A stretch of DNA of 64,000 nucleotides from Pleodorina starrii (lineage: Eukaryota; Chlorophyta; Chlorophyceae; Chlamydomonadales; Volvocaceae), in contig BRXU01000015.1 of assembly GCA_030267565.1 (NCBI GenBank), positions 1,115,001 to 1,179,000 of the forward strand, given 5' to 3'. A program made the translations under genes and the position numbers. This document shows positions 1 to 12,180 of this stretch, piece after piece (the stretch's first letter is position 1; the number at the start of each line of letters is the position of its first letter). The notes under the pieces were generated by a model. The model was not told where the DNA came from. It did not search any database and saw nothing but the letters and a program-made list of their open reading frames with translations.

Positions 1-155
1 GTCGCGGCCCACCGTCTACGCCACGCGATGCGGGCCGCGCTCCGTTCTGCCCTTTAAACGGTGCAGAACCGGTATGCCACGCGACGCTTCAATCGGCGTG
101 TGCTCCGCCACGGGCGAACCGGCGGGCTGTGCGCCGGGCTGGCCGAGAGGTCAGG

Positions 156-280
156 GTAGTTAGGTAGTTAGGTAATTAGTAAAAGGTAGTTAGTAGGTAG
201 GTAGGTAGGTAGGTAGGTAGGTAGGTACGTAGGTAGGTAGGTAGGTAGGTAGGTAGGTAGGTAGGTAGGGTAGGTAGGTA
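156..280. repeat. (TAGG)n microsatellite
   Basis: A run of TAGG/GTAG units begins imperfectly near 156 and becomes almost pure from about 190 to 280. It lies downstream (in the transcribed direction) of the last exon I can define for the minus-strand SHCW/LRR gene, so it is probably intronic or 3' flanking DNA. It is not telomeric: the plant/algal telomere unit is TTTAGGG or TTTTAGGG. Confidence 0.9.
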
Positions 281-309
281 CAAGTTAGGTCGCACCTAGC
301 CCCACCTAC

Positions 310-3300
310 CTTGTTGTAGGAGAGGTCGAGGTGCGTCAGCGTCCGGTTGGCGGACAGCAGCGACGCGTAGGCGGACACCGAGGTGCGCCCCAGCGAGCCG
401 CCGGTGCCTGCGCAGCCGGAATTGCACGAGTCAACAGAGGCCGCGCACCAGGCAATGATGAGGCCGCGGAGCCCGGCCTCATGGCATGTTGGCACCGGGC
501 GAGACCGCCGTGAAGGTGTACAAGCACACCGGGCGGGGAGAAAGACATGGGCCGCAGGGGATACAGCGGCGCGTGCAGAGGCTAGGACGCAACGCGCAAC
601 CCCGGAGCCCGGAGCCCGGACACGGCCCTGCATTGGGACAGCACCCCGCGACTCCGTGACGCGGCGCCGCCGCGGCCCGGCTGCCCACCTGGTATGGACG
701 CCATGAGCGGGTGTCGTCCCACCACGAGGTGCCTCAACGCGGGATGGCCCGCCAGCCCCTTGGCCAGAGCAGTCAGGCCGGTGGGCGACACGTCCGTCTC
801 AGCGGCCGTGTACACCACCAGGGACTCCAGCTTGGGACAGGACTGCGGGACAGCGCCCGGCAGGAGAGGGCGGGTGGGTAGACAGGACAGGCAGGCAGGC
901 GGGATGAACAGGCTTCTGGCGCACGCGGCCTGTCGGTACCGGCTCATTCCAAAGCAACAAAGGCCTGCAGCAGGCCCCTGCAGCAGGCCGCCCCTGTCTG
1001 CTTCTGCCGCTCCGCGCCGGCTCCCCCCCGTCAGCCGTGCCGCCGCCGCCGCGCCGCCTCCGGGCCACATCATACCTTGACTGCCTCCGCCAGCAGCATG
1101 AGGCCGCTGTCCCGGATGCGCTCCACCTCCTTGCCCGCCGAGTCGCGCTTGGGCATGAAGCGCAGCGTGGCGTTGGAGATGATAATGCCGCGCTCCAGCA
1201 GCTTGCGCCCCTCGTCCGTCTCGCCCGTCACCACGGCCCTGAGGGTGGGTTGGGGTCGGGGGGTTGCGTGTCACTACAGCCGGGCGATCGCCAAGGGGGA
1301 GAGCAAGCTTAGAGCGGCAGGCGATGCGGATCAACGGCACCAACGCCAAACCCCGATACAAAAAAGGCATGCGCGACGTGGACTCGTAGGAGCGAGTCGC
1401 GGCCGTCCGCGCGTGAGCGGCTTGCAGTTTGCTTGCCCCGCGTTGCCCGGGGCCGAGCTCGCATGCTGTGCGTATTGGCGACGAGCGACGCACCGCAGGA
1501 TCATCGCCTCGCAGATTTCGTGGTACAGCGCCGTCCGCAGCGTTTGGTTGAACCTGTTGATGCCCAGCGTGCGGTCCGCCAGCGACAGAATGTAGTCGCG
1601 GTCCTTCTCCACGGTAGCCTCCGCGTTGCGCACGTCCAGCATCTCCACCACTTGCTGCGGGGGGGTCAGGGAGGGGAGGAGGGGGGTAGGTACACAGGAG
1701 GACAAGCGGGGATGGGGCAGCGCGGTGAGGGTGGGATCGCAGGAAGACAGCGGAGGCGGGAGAAAGAGCAGGGGCGTGGCTGGTAACGGTCCACGTGTGG
1801 CAGCATTCTCCAAGGAACCCGAGCGCATCGGCCCGGAATCAGGGCTCCACGGCTCGGCTGCTGTGTTCAGTACAAACAACATCGAGCGCGCTGCGGGTGA
1901 AGCGGCTTCGAGGTCGCCCCTTCCCGGCCTCTCAAGTCCAGCACGGGAAACCCTTCCGGGCGAAGTTTTGGGCCCCTCGCCGAGGAAACATCTGTGTGCC
2001 CCCACGCGCGGTGCCGACGCCAAGCCAACGTCGACCCAAATCCACCCCCACGGCCCGGCTCTCGCGGTCCTCGCGCCTCACAGCCCTACCCTTGTGAACA
2101 AGGGCAGCAGGGTGTCGACCTTGGCAGTGGAGTCGAAGGGGTCGGTCAGCAGGTTGATCTCCCGACTGAGCGACAGCGCTGTCAGCGCCTCAAAGAGGCA
2201 CCACACGCGCTTCACGGACAGCGGGTTCCGCCAGGGCGCCATGGAGAACAGAACGCCGCCCTGCAAAAGGAAGGTTAGGGTCGGGTACGTAGCAGGTAGG
2301 TCAGGATGCACACCGGATTGGATTGCGACACGGACGGTAGAGCAGAGCGAAGAGGAAACTTCAAGGGCGAGGGGATGCGCTTAAGAAGTTGATCCGATCC
2401 CTGCCCAGGGTTGGGCCGTCCGCGCCCGGCGAGTGCACCGAGCGCTGCAAGGATCCCCTGCGACCTGCCTGCACCCCGTACGATACGGCACGGAACGGTG
2501 CCGTACATCCCAAAGGCGGCGCCCATACGGCCAATCGAACGCTCTCACTTCCTTGGGGGGGCCGCGTGTCCAACTCGGCTGGCCCTGGGGGTTGCGCAGC
2601 CAAAGCAAGGCCTCTACGCTTTCCCCCCGCCGCCCGCCGCACCACCGCTGCCTCTCCCCCGCCCACCCTCCGCGCCCACCCGCCCACCTTTGCCGACTCG
2701 ATGACGCCCTTGAAGTCGGCGTCCGGGTGCTCCGTGAAGTCGCCCGTGAAGTGCTGCGTCACCGCAAAGATGTCCACCCAGTAGTACACGGGCACGTACA
2801 GCCGCCCGCCGTCCGTCTCTGCAGGGTGGAGGGAAAGTAACATTTCAGGTGACCGCAGCGAGTTGGAAAAGGTACTGTGGTAGCGGCCGAGGATGGCCGG
2901 GGGGGGGCGCGTGAGGTGCACAACGCATGATGAAACGCGCTCGATACGCGAACGCGCGACGGGGGAGTCAAAATTCATGGCCTCATGCCCAAGGACGGTC
3001 CACGTCGTGGACGAGGACCCGTGGGGCCAAGCTTCGGCCTCCAGGCCGGGTAACACATACGAGGCGGCGCCTAGAACACCCGCCTGGCGCCTACTGCACC
3101 AGCTCCACCTCAGCCCCACTTCATCTCACGCCCGCCAGACCGCCAGATCAACCCTATCTTTCACATAGACGAGAGCGAGACCGCATCAGCTGCTCCCTCC
3201 CTTTCTCGCCCTTTCCCTCCCTCCCTCCCTCCCCTCGCCCCCTCACCCGGCAGCTCGTCGTAGTGCTGCAGAATCATCCCCACCAGCTCCCCCAGCTTGT

Positions 3301-4868
3301 ACTGCCAGCAGTGGCTAACAAAGTACGTCACGGGGCCGTAGACCTGGGGGGGCGCAGGGAAGGGCGGGTTGAGGTCAACTGGGGGCAGGGTTGGGCTTGG
3401 GGTGCGGTGTGGGGCCAGCCGCATGGGGGATACTGTGTCGGACAGGTTGAAGACAGCCCAACACGCAAAGCCTGGGTCTGACGCGACGAGAGGAGGGCAA
3501 CCGGCTCAGACGGATCCCCCAAACCGCTTCGGGTGTGGCCTTGGCAACAACCGCCTGAGCGAAAACCGCCAGAACCTGGGCAACCTGGGCTGGACGAGGC
3601 TGCAGACACCGCAAAACCTCGTTGAAGGTTTTGGCGACCAGCAGGGACACGAGTCCAAACGGCAAACCCCGAAAGGATCGCTCTCCTGTGCTGCCCTCGG
3701 GACGGGGCACAACCCTCGTCCCGCGCGCTTCATCCATGCGCTTTAGGCCCCTTACGCCTCCCTGCCCCAGGCCGCGGCCGGTCCCGCCCGCAAGCGGGGC
3801 CACGCTTGACCAGCCCATGCCCTCCGCACGCCGCACCTTCTCGCCCTGCGCTCGCCGCCAGTACTCGTGGTTGCCGTCCCGCTCGTGCAGGTCGGCCGAG
3901 AAGCATTCGCCCTCCACGCCCTCCAGCCGGCACGCGCCAGCCAGCAGCGCCGACAGGTAGTTTGTCTTCATCGACTACGAGGCGGGGTGCCAGCGGTGAG
4001 AGCAAAACAACGGGCAGCAATGATGGGCAAGCGCGACTCTTTAGGGCCTGAACAAACACCGCCCCATTGGCGGTGGCAAATGGGGCCAAGAACAACAACC
4101 CCTGCTTCAAGGCAAAGACAGCGGACTTCGTGGGGCGCATCAAGCGCCAACCCGGCTTTCGGGATGACCACCATACCGTGACGCCCATGGCTGGCTGACC
4201 CCTGGCCCTGGCCCTCCGCTTCCCGTCACGGCCGTCGCTGACCCACAAACAAGACCTGGACCCGGAAATGGAAGGCCCCCCCCACCTCACGCCAGACCCG
4301 GCACAATCGGCCTCCAGGTCCGCGGCCCCGCCTCCCCACCACCCGCCCGCCCGCTCAGCCCCTCACTGGCGACCCACCAAGCTTTCCGGCTTGACGAAGT
4401 TGGACATCACCTCCGCTACGCTGCGGTCGCCCAGGAGGACCTGCAGCCAAACAAGACCGTCGACACACGCCCCCGGTTGGGTTGGGTTGGGTTGATCGTG
4501 CAAGAGCACCAACGTCATTGGGCGAAGCGGGCTTCCACAAGCCCTCCGCCTAGCGCCCGTGCGCTTATGGGCCGGAATAGGACGAACGCACGCCGCCCGC
4601 CGGCCAGGACCCACGAGGCCCGACGCTTCGCTTCACCTCGCTGCGGGGTGCCCGAAGTTGTTGCCGACCCAAACCCAGCGCCCCTGCCCTCCCTCAACCA
4701 CCGGGTCTCCGGATGCTGCGCTCGCGCGCACGCACGTACCTGCGGCGCAGCGCGAATGACGCCTTTGCTGGCCGACATCGACCCGCCGCTGCGTTCCACT
4801 AACCCCGGGGATTGATTCCCCGACTCCAACGCCTTGCGAGCCAGGATGGTCGCGCCGCCGCCGTTCAC
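310..4868 (-). CDS. SHCW (TIR-like) domain protein with leucine-rich repeats, 3' end not resolved
   Basis: Ten exons in phase: 4868-4740, 4440-4378, 3974-3837, 3343-3247, 2818-2688, 2260-2090, 1654-1494, 1238-1076, 842-689, 407-310, giving 435 codons and continuing left. All introns are GT-AG. The start ATG at 4868 opens the first in-frame exon. Residues ~111-123 carry VYGPVTYFVSHCW; further on come YWVDIFAVTQHFT, KRVWCLFEALTAL and LDVRNAEA. This series of motifs recurs in algal, oomycete and dinoflagellate proteins, where the domain is joined to TPR, LRR or NB-ARC modules and resembles a TIR/Rossmann fold (family knowledge recalled, not searched). The last visible exon has an LRR consensus, LTHLDLSYNK, so the C-terminus is an LRR array cut by the model edge. 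Function is unknown; a signalling or NAD-binding role is only an inference. Confidence 0.75.
2480..2505. repeat. Short inverted repeat in intron (GTACGG-type)
   Basis: Within the intron between the fifth and sixth exons of the SHCW/LRR gene, the arms TACGGCAC and GTGCCGTA flank a 6-base loop. Similar GTACGG/CCGTAC clusters recur in other introns of the window. Confidence 0.6.
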
Positions 4869-7800
4869 ATCACCCCTGGTAAAAGGGCGCGTGGTTCGAT
4901 TGACTTCAACTAGGGGAGGCAGCCAGCTCGCCGACGCGTCGTCGTCCGCGAGCCGAGCCGAGTCCCATGAAGTGCTGGGTGGGTGCGGGAAAGAGAGCAG
5001 AGGAACGCGGCGCGCATGGAGGCGGCGGCTGGAGGAAGCGTCAGTTAACGAATCAAGGACGCGAAAAATGGAGAGGCAGCCGCATGTCTGCGCCCGCGTC
5101 TATGCGTGGATGGTGTTCCGGAGGCTAGGAGTGTCCCTCCCAAAGCAATGCATAACGCAGTGCACCTATCCATAATTCTGCCCAGAGCAATCCAGGCGGA
5201 AAGGGAAGTTGGCCAAAGTTAACACTAGACCCATCGTGTCCCATCGTGTCCACACATCATGTGTCTTGCACGGCCGTGTGTGTTTACTTTGTCGTGCGCG
5301 AAACGGGGCCGGACCATGTGGGTTACGGGCCGCAACCCACATCCCAGCACGGGTGTGTGGGCACGGCTTTGAGCAGCAAACACACCCACCGCTGCGCGCT
5401 CAAAACCGTGCCCTGTCAGCCCGCGCCTGTTTGGCCCAAGGCGCGCCGTTCGAATGCCTGGGGTCAACCAACTCGGTGTGTCAATCTTCCCCCTCCCCAA
5501 AGAGCGTGTACACGCCACCGCGTGTGTGAGCCAAGTTACTCAAGTGCTCTCGTGCTGCGGGCACTCCACGCGCTGTCACGTTGCAACACTTGGCGTGCGT
5601 CATGTCAGCGCACACGTATCTCGTGCGAGCAAGCCCCCCACATTGTGACCACCCCGAACGCGCCAAATTGTCTACCCTCTGTGTGGTGCATCCGCTCTGG
5701 CCGACCGGCTGGCAGCTCCTTTCATACACGCTTGCCAGGCGTCATGACAGGCATACCTTTTGAGGCTCTGAGGCTCGACACCCTTTGTATTCCTGCTGAT
5801 CCCCGGACCACACTGCCCGAACCCATTACAATTTCCATGACCTCCGCTTCGCGTATCCCCTTGACGCACCGTTTGGCCGTGCTGGCCGACCCCACGCGGC
5901 TGGCGACGTGAAAGGCAGCTGCCGCGTGCACAGTGGAGAAGATGCCGTTGTCTGACCGCCGCCCCGTTGCTGTCCCCGTGTTCCGGAGAGTGCTCGGCCG
6001 TGCAGGGGATTCAGCGCGCCCGGGGCCAAGGGAGACGACTGACAGGAGCGGGGAAGGGGGCAGGGACGTCGGAGGTGTTGAGGTACAGGGAAGTATATGG
6101 GCGCGGTTTCGGGCTCTCCGGGCCCATGACGGCGAACAACGAGAACGGGCAGGGGCGCAAAGAGATCCAAAGTTGTTAGCGCGGCTGCTGTCGGTCAGGC
6201 TGGAACGATTTAGTGTGGGCTGCGTTCAAGAACAGGTGCATAGAGCGTCAATAGCGGTAGGTGTGCTGAGAATCGCGGGCGCGATGGCAAGCGGAGAAGG
6301 GTTTCGGACTGGGGATTGGAAAGGGCCGCTGTGCGGCAGGGCGCCGCTCTCAGGAAGGCGAGGTTGAAGCCTTGAGAGTGATGTTGCTCATCACTGGATG
6401 TTCGCGTGGGACGTGATCCGCGCCATTTTACCGTAACTGAGGTAACTGACGTGTCTAGTCTCTCCCCGCTACCCCAAGCGGGTCGTATGAACACACCTGG
6501 CCTAGAACGCGCCGGCGACGAGGTAGGCGAGAGGTCGCATGGAGACCCCGAGGCTGCGGACGGAGGAGGATTTGGCCCATATGTGCTGAACGGCGTGCTG
6601 CAGAAGAGCTTGAGCAGAAACGGATGGACCGCTCGCTCTCGTAAGCCCGGGGTCGCGGGAGGGCCCATCTGCAGCCAGATAAGCAGGACGCGGTTGTGCG
6701 ACGGGGGCCCGGCTCGGCGTGTGTGTAAAGGACGTTCAACCCCGCATCCGGTGAGGCCGGGGCTGTCGTCCCAAATGTTGTCAGCGGAGCCAGTACTCGT
6801 TGCTAGCCTGATGACGTAACAGCGCGTGCAGCATCACCCGTTTTCATACAAACCATGGTGCAGAATCCCATGCACGGTTCCACGAGCTTCCGACCGACCA
6901 CGATGTGCCATATTCTGGGCACTATGGATGATGGCCATCCAACCCTTACCCCTTAATTCTCCATTCCGTGCCCCGCTGGCCGCCACATTTTGCAGAACCC
7001 GGGGGACCTTTCTGCAAATGCTGCTGCGTGCTCACCTCTAACTTATGATTGAAGAATAAATACTGTCTTCAGGGCATGCAACGCTGCTTCTGCGCCAAGC
7101 CTAGTACACACCAGGTAAGGTGGAGTACTGGAGTTGTTCCGCCTGAAGCTTCCAGGCCCGGAATTTGAGTTACTAAAATGAGTATTCACCAAAAACCAGT
7201 AGTCCGGAGCTATACGTGCCCTACGTTTCCCAAAAAATGCACATCTGCAAGCGCATGGGAACCCGACAGATGGGAACTACTAATCCTCACGAAGCCCAGT
7301 AGTAATGACAAAACTATGACATGTATGCTCGCAAGGGATGATAGAAAGGTACGCAGATAATCTCACTTCTGTGCGTGGCCTGAGTTCGCCAGGGGCCAGG
7401 CTTCGTTGCGGATAGGTACGACGGTCTCCGTAAACAGACAGGCACACCAACTGATTGCCGATGTAGACGTTTTACTCATACAAACGAGCTAGCAACCGAT
7501 CAAGCATTACTGGGCGTGCCGTCAGTTGTATCCTTGCAGTTTACCGCCAAACGCACGGGTCACCTTCTTCGCTGGGCACCTACCCCCTTAATTACGCATT
7601 AGTCCTGTCCCTGTGAGATCTGATAATTTGCGACTCTCATTTGTCGATTGTTGGAAGGAGGGTGTCGCCATCTCAACCTTGGGCCGCCCTTCAGCCTGCA
7701 CCTGTGGCTCAAGCGTTTGGTGGAGCTGATCAGCACCAACAATATATTTTTACTGTCAAGTCGCGGGAATTGTCGCCCGTGGGTCGCTCGTCGTCTTATC

Positions 7801-7930
7801 CCGCGTTCCTCCTGGGCCCAACCAGGCCTGCAGCCCGCCTGCCCCGGTGCCGAGCTTACCCTAGGCAGGCCACACCGCATCCGCACCCCATCCCCGGCTA
7901 TTCGTGTCAGACCCATCTCCCTGGGAGGCC
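4869..7930. other. Intergenic region between divergent genes; no gene recognised
   Basis: This 3-kb stretch separates the starts of the minus-strand SHCW/LRR gene and the plus-strand PLP3 gene, so it must contain both promoters. It is visibly less GC-rich than the flanking genes, especially 6800-7600. Open frames at 5246-5911, 5933-6367 and 6406-6819 lack recognisable domains and start/stop or splice context, and I do not call them genes. It may contain decayed mobile DNA, but I found no tail or target duplication. Confidence 0.6.
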
Positions 7931-10925
7931 ATGACGGAATATCACACGGTCTACAAGGGCCCGGAGGGCGAGACCACGCAATGGGAGGACATCCACCGCC
8001 GGCTAGGTCAGTGAGGCGGAGCACCACACGGCGTAACCCACTGCATATCAAGGATATGTACTTCACTGCATCTGCATGCCCCAACATTCTCGGCTAGCGT
8101 GGCCCCAGCTCCTTGCCCCACCTGCCACCCAATTTCTCCACCCCGTGCCGCGCCCACCCATTTTGCGTCCCTTGCCGGCCCCTACCCCGGCCCGGTCCGG
8201 GACCCGCGCGCTGCGCCAAGCGCAACCATCCCCGCCGCCGCTGCTCGCTCCGACGCCTCACTCGTTGATTCTCCACACACCCGTCTCCCGCTGCTCAGGC
8301 AACCTGCCGCCCAAGCCGCCCGTCTGGAAGCCCGACCCATACAAGCCGGAGGTGGAGGCGGTGCGGGACGCGTCGTGGGTGGAGGCCCGCGACGAGGGGG
8401 AGCTGCGGGAGGCGGCGGACGCCTTTGAGGACGACCGCTTTCTGGAGGAGTACAGGTGGGGTGGTGGCCGCTGGACAACTTGGGTCGCTTACTGTCGGTT
8501 CGCACATACGGTGAAACAAGTGGGCTGGGCAGTGGGCACGGGAGGCATAACCGCATGCGATGCACTCGGAGGGGTCATGAAGGTGGGACCGCAGGCGGGA
8601 CGGAGGCGACGTTGGGCGAACTGGGAGAGGGGGAGGGGGGTGGGCGCACGCAAGGAAGGGACGGAGTGGGGCCAAAGCCCCAAAAGCTTCGGCCACGCGC
8701 GTCCTGCTCTCTTCCAGTACGCCGGGCGGAAGCAGTCCGGCGGGGTTCGACGGGCTCGGGCTCCACCCCGGGGGAGGCGGCCCGCGCAGCCGGGCTTCGA
8801 CGGGCGGTGTGGTGAGGGCCAACCGACGAGAGCCGACGGGGATCAGTGTCTCCCAACCCCTCGGACAATGGACCCCCTGGAGCATTGTGATGTGGGTCGG
8901 CGCCTGATCTGATCTGATCTGATGTGGGTCCCGCCCGTCTGTATGTCGGGGCGTCCTTTTCCCGGGGGCGGAGGCGGAGGCGGACGTGGGTTGCGTCGGG
9001 CAGCTATCCCTCGCCATCCCAAGCTACGCCCAAAGTCCTCGGGGCCGCGACGCGGCATCATCACCGCTGGAGCCACCGCACGTGGTGCAGGAAGTGCTGG
9101 CTGCGACGTGGTGCACGCCCTGGCGCTCCCTCGCCCCCGCCCTGTCCCTCCGCTGCTCCCCTTCTCCCTCTCCGTTTGGAAAAAACGACGGCCGCTGATG
9201 GGCTGTGCTCCGCTGCTGCGCCTTTCCCCGCCCGCCCGCCCGCCCGCCCGCCAGGCAGCGGCGGATCAAGGAGCTGCAGGCGGCCGCCTCGCGACCGCGG
9301 TTCGGCTCCGTGGAGCTGATTCGGGGAAACGAGTTCGTGGAGAAGATCACCAACGCGGGAGCGGACGTCTGGGTGGTGGTGCACCTGTTCAAGGACGGGT
9401 GAGGGTGCGGTGATGCGCCAGGGAAGCCGCACGCTGCCAAGAGTTGGGTGGGGACCACGGATGCAGCCCCAGCGGGCCCCCCCCCCACACCACCACACCA
9501 CCATGCGGATCGGCCCGTCTCATGGCCGGGTGGGCACCAGCCGCACTCTCGCCGTCCTTGTTGCGCCGCGTCTGGAAGCAGCCCCAAGCATGCTGGCCGC
9601 GCTTACACAGCCGGGAAGCCCTCGCCGCGCTCGGGCCCAGGCCTTGGAGCCCGGAGCCGGCTCGCGTCCTCACTCGACTCCCTGCCCCGGCCCGGCCGCG
9701 ATTATCACAGCCTCCTCTCGTCCCCCATGCCGTATCCCTCGCTCCTCACCCGTCCTCGTTCCTGGCGTCGCCACGCGTCGCCACGCGCCCTCCCCCCTTT
9801 GCAGCCACGCCGGCTGCGGCCTGCTGCAGCAGTGCCTAGATGAGCTCGCCGCCAAGTACCCCTCCACCAAATTCGTGCGCATCGTGTCCACGGACGCCAT
9901 CCCCAACTACCCCGACTCCAACCTGCCCACGCTGCTGCTCTATCACGACACCCGCTGCCTTCAGCACGCGGTGGGGCTGGCCACCTTTGGCGGGACCAAG
10001 CGCATCACGCCGGAGCAGGTGCGGCCGGGCGGGCGGGAGCGCGCGATGCGGACTGTGCCGCCGGGGACCTGGGGGCCTGGCACGGCTGGATGCGGCGGGA
10101 GGGGACTGGGGAGGGAGGGGACTGCTCTCGTTTATCCCGCATACACGAAGGAAAGGGCAAGCGCTGTCGGTCTGGAGGTGCGGAGGGAGGCGCGTCGCCG
10201 CCGTCGTGGCTTCGGGAAGGGGGCGTTGCGCGGGGCGTGGGCGTGCGCGGTGGGCTGAGGAGGCTGACGTCAATGGCCCCGGCCGGATGTGAGCACCACA
10301 TGCCGGAACTGAGTACTGCGCACGGCACCGCGAGGGCATGGGTTACTGGAATGATAAGGAGCGGAGCACCGCCCGGTGGCCCTGTTGTCCGCAGGTGGCT
10401 CTGGTGCTCAACTCGTGGGGGCCGCTGTGTCTCAGTGCCGCGGAGGACGAGGAGCAGGCGCAGCATGCACAGGTCGGCTGGTTGGGGTTTGGGGGGCCCG
10501 GGATGGAAGCGCCCTGGGTAGGGTGGATGGGGTGTCGTGTCGTTCGATGCTGCAGACCCATGGGTCCCGGCGGCGGCCGTCGCCTCGTGATGCGGGTACC
10601 GTAGCTGTCGGCCGAAGCGAGTAGCGAGCCATAAACGGCGGCACCTTGAAAGGGAGGGACAAAGCTCTCTGGGAGCACACGGTAGTGACCGGAACGACCG
10701 CGTAGCCTTGTTCCTGTCGGTGTCGGGGATGTTAAAGAGGCCCCCCTATGCCCTTTCTCGACCCAGTTGCATCCGGGATTCCGGGTGCATCCGGTTTCCT
10801 GAAACCGTTTGTCAACTGGCCTCCCATCCCGTGGGCTGCAGATCAAGGCACTGGTGACTCGGATGGTCGACAAGAAGGCGGATGGCGAGGAGGGCGAGGA
10901 CGAGAGCAGCGACTTTGACGATTGA
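7931..10925 (+). CDS. PLP3: Phosducin-like protein 3 (thioredoxin-fold co-chaperone)
   Basis: Six exons, 7931-8006, 8299-8455, 9255-9398, 9805-10018, 10395-10472 and 10842-10925, join in phase to 250 residues ending in an acidic tail, DESSDFDD. The N-terminus MTEYHTVYKGPEGETTQWED and the following NLPPKPP segment are characteristic of the PhLP2/PhLP3 (viral IAP-associated factor) group. The thioredoxin-like domain follows (VWVVVHLFKDG, CGLLQQCLDELAAKYP, IPNYPDSNLPTLL). Members of this family assist the cytosolic chaperonin CCT in folding actin and tubulin; that role is family knowledge. Length matches the family (about 210-250). All introns are GT-AG. The start is fixed by the conserved N-terminus. 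I consider the identification secure. Confidence 0.93.
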
Positions 10926-12180
10926 TGACGTTCGGTTGATGTGATGTGATGTTATGCTTGCCGCACATGACGCTCTGTTGCGCAGAGGCTTGGCGTGAAA
11001 CCATCCGCCCTGTTTGCAAGGATGCTTGGCGCACATGCGCGGCGCTGCACGACCCGGTCTCATCCCGTGCCGCACATTCTGGGCGCGAGTTACCGTAACT
11101 TTCCGCAGTCCTTGATTGGAAGTTGCGCGGGTGATTCACTTGGACCTGAGCCGTTAGGGGGGTACCGTCGCGCACTCGCGCTGACGCTGCACTTCGGGGT
11201 GGGATGGAGCCAGTTTTGGCGCGGAGGCTCCGATTGTTACCGTATCTGGTGCTGGTCGGCTTTTGTTGCCGGGGCCAGAAGCACGCCGATGCTTCTGGAC
11301 CCGTTCTCCTGTGTGCTGCCGGTGTCGCCGCCGTGCGGCATTCGGACCACTCTGCGGGTGCTGTGGCTGCTGCCCACGGGCAAGTGCACGCTCGGGGGCT
11401 TGGTAGCTAGCTTGCTTTATTTCATTCCGTGGCGGCTGCTGCTGCTGCTTTCTGTCGACTGCGGTCATGACGTCACCTTGGTTACATGTTGCCGCGCTGC
11501 AGGCAGGCTGGCAGGTTGAAGAATGGCGAGGCTGCGACATGCAGTGGACGCTTGGGGCGCCCAATGTGCTTCCGGCAGGGCTGTTGTGTGCGTTCGTATG
11601 GCTGGGCAATGCCGTGCAATCGTGGATTGCTGGCTTCGGTTGCCAGGGAAGCGCGATGGAAAGTCAGAACCTTTGGCTGCCACCGCCTTCGCGAAGAAGA
11701 CTTGCCGAAGGCGAGTGAAGGTGGGGGCTTGTGCACACGCAGGTCAATGTCAGGCAAGCCGAAGCGGGCAGGAAACCCAGAAGAAGCTGGCATCTTTGAC
11801 GTTATTCGCCGGTTGTTCGGTAGCGATTTTGTGGAGGAAGAAAAGAAACAGGATATTATTTTGGATAAGGTGTCAGTCTACATTGGCTGTCTGGGCTGCG
11901 CAGGGCCCCATTAGTCATGTAGATTTGCGCTTGCACTGACCAACCGAGGACGGAGTTAAACGGGTCGCGTAGTTTGTAAGATGCGGCAGCTTGGCGGGAC
12001 GCCTCGCCAGCAAAGGCATACCTGCACCAATCAATTCGTAGCTACTTCAGGTAATGTCCTGCGATTCATAATCTCCGCGCGGGCTCAGCTTTAGACGGGA
12101 CTGTCGCACCTGCAACCCAGCCATTTTTTAAGCCTTAGAAGGATTACGGGAAGTTTGCAGTAAGATTCCTGTAAAGATTT
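10926..12180 (+). other. Likely PLP3 3' UTR
   Basis: About 1.2 kb after the PLP3 stop has no convincing coding potential, despite a long stop-free frame at 10995-11519. Two volvocine-type poly(A) signals on the + strand, TGTAA at 11975-11979 and 12170-12174, make this stretch the probable 3' UTR. Confidence 0.55.
12170..12174 (+). terminator. Candidate poly(A) signal TGTAA (PLP3)
   Basis: TGTAA is the dominant polyadenylation signal in Chlamydomonas and Volvox. An alternative copy lies at 11975-11979; I cannot tell which is used. Confidence 0.4.

Noticed and set aside
180..290. Telomeric repeat
   Set aside because: The unit is TAGG, a tetranucleotide, not the TTTAGGG/TTTTAGGG telomere unit.
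5246..5911. 221-codon + strand frame in the gap before PLP3
   Set aside because: Cys/His/Thr-rich composition, no domain, no splice or start context; lower GC suggests non-coding DNA.
10995..11914. Frames of 140-174 codons after PLP3
   Set aside because: No conserved motif; position and TGTAA signals fit a 3' UTR.
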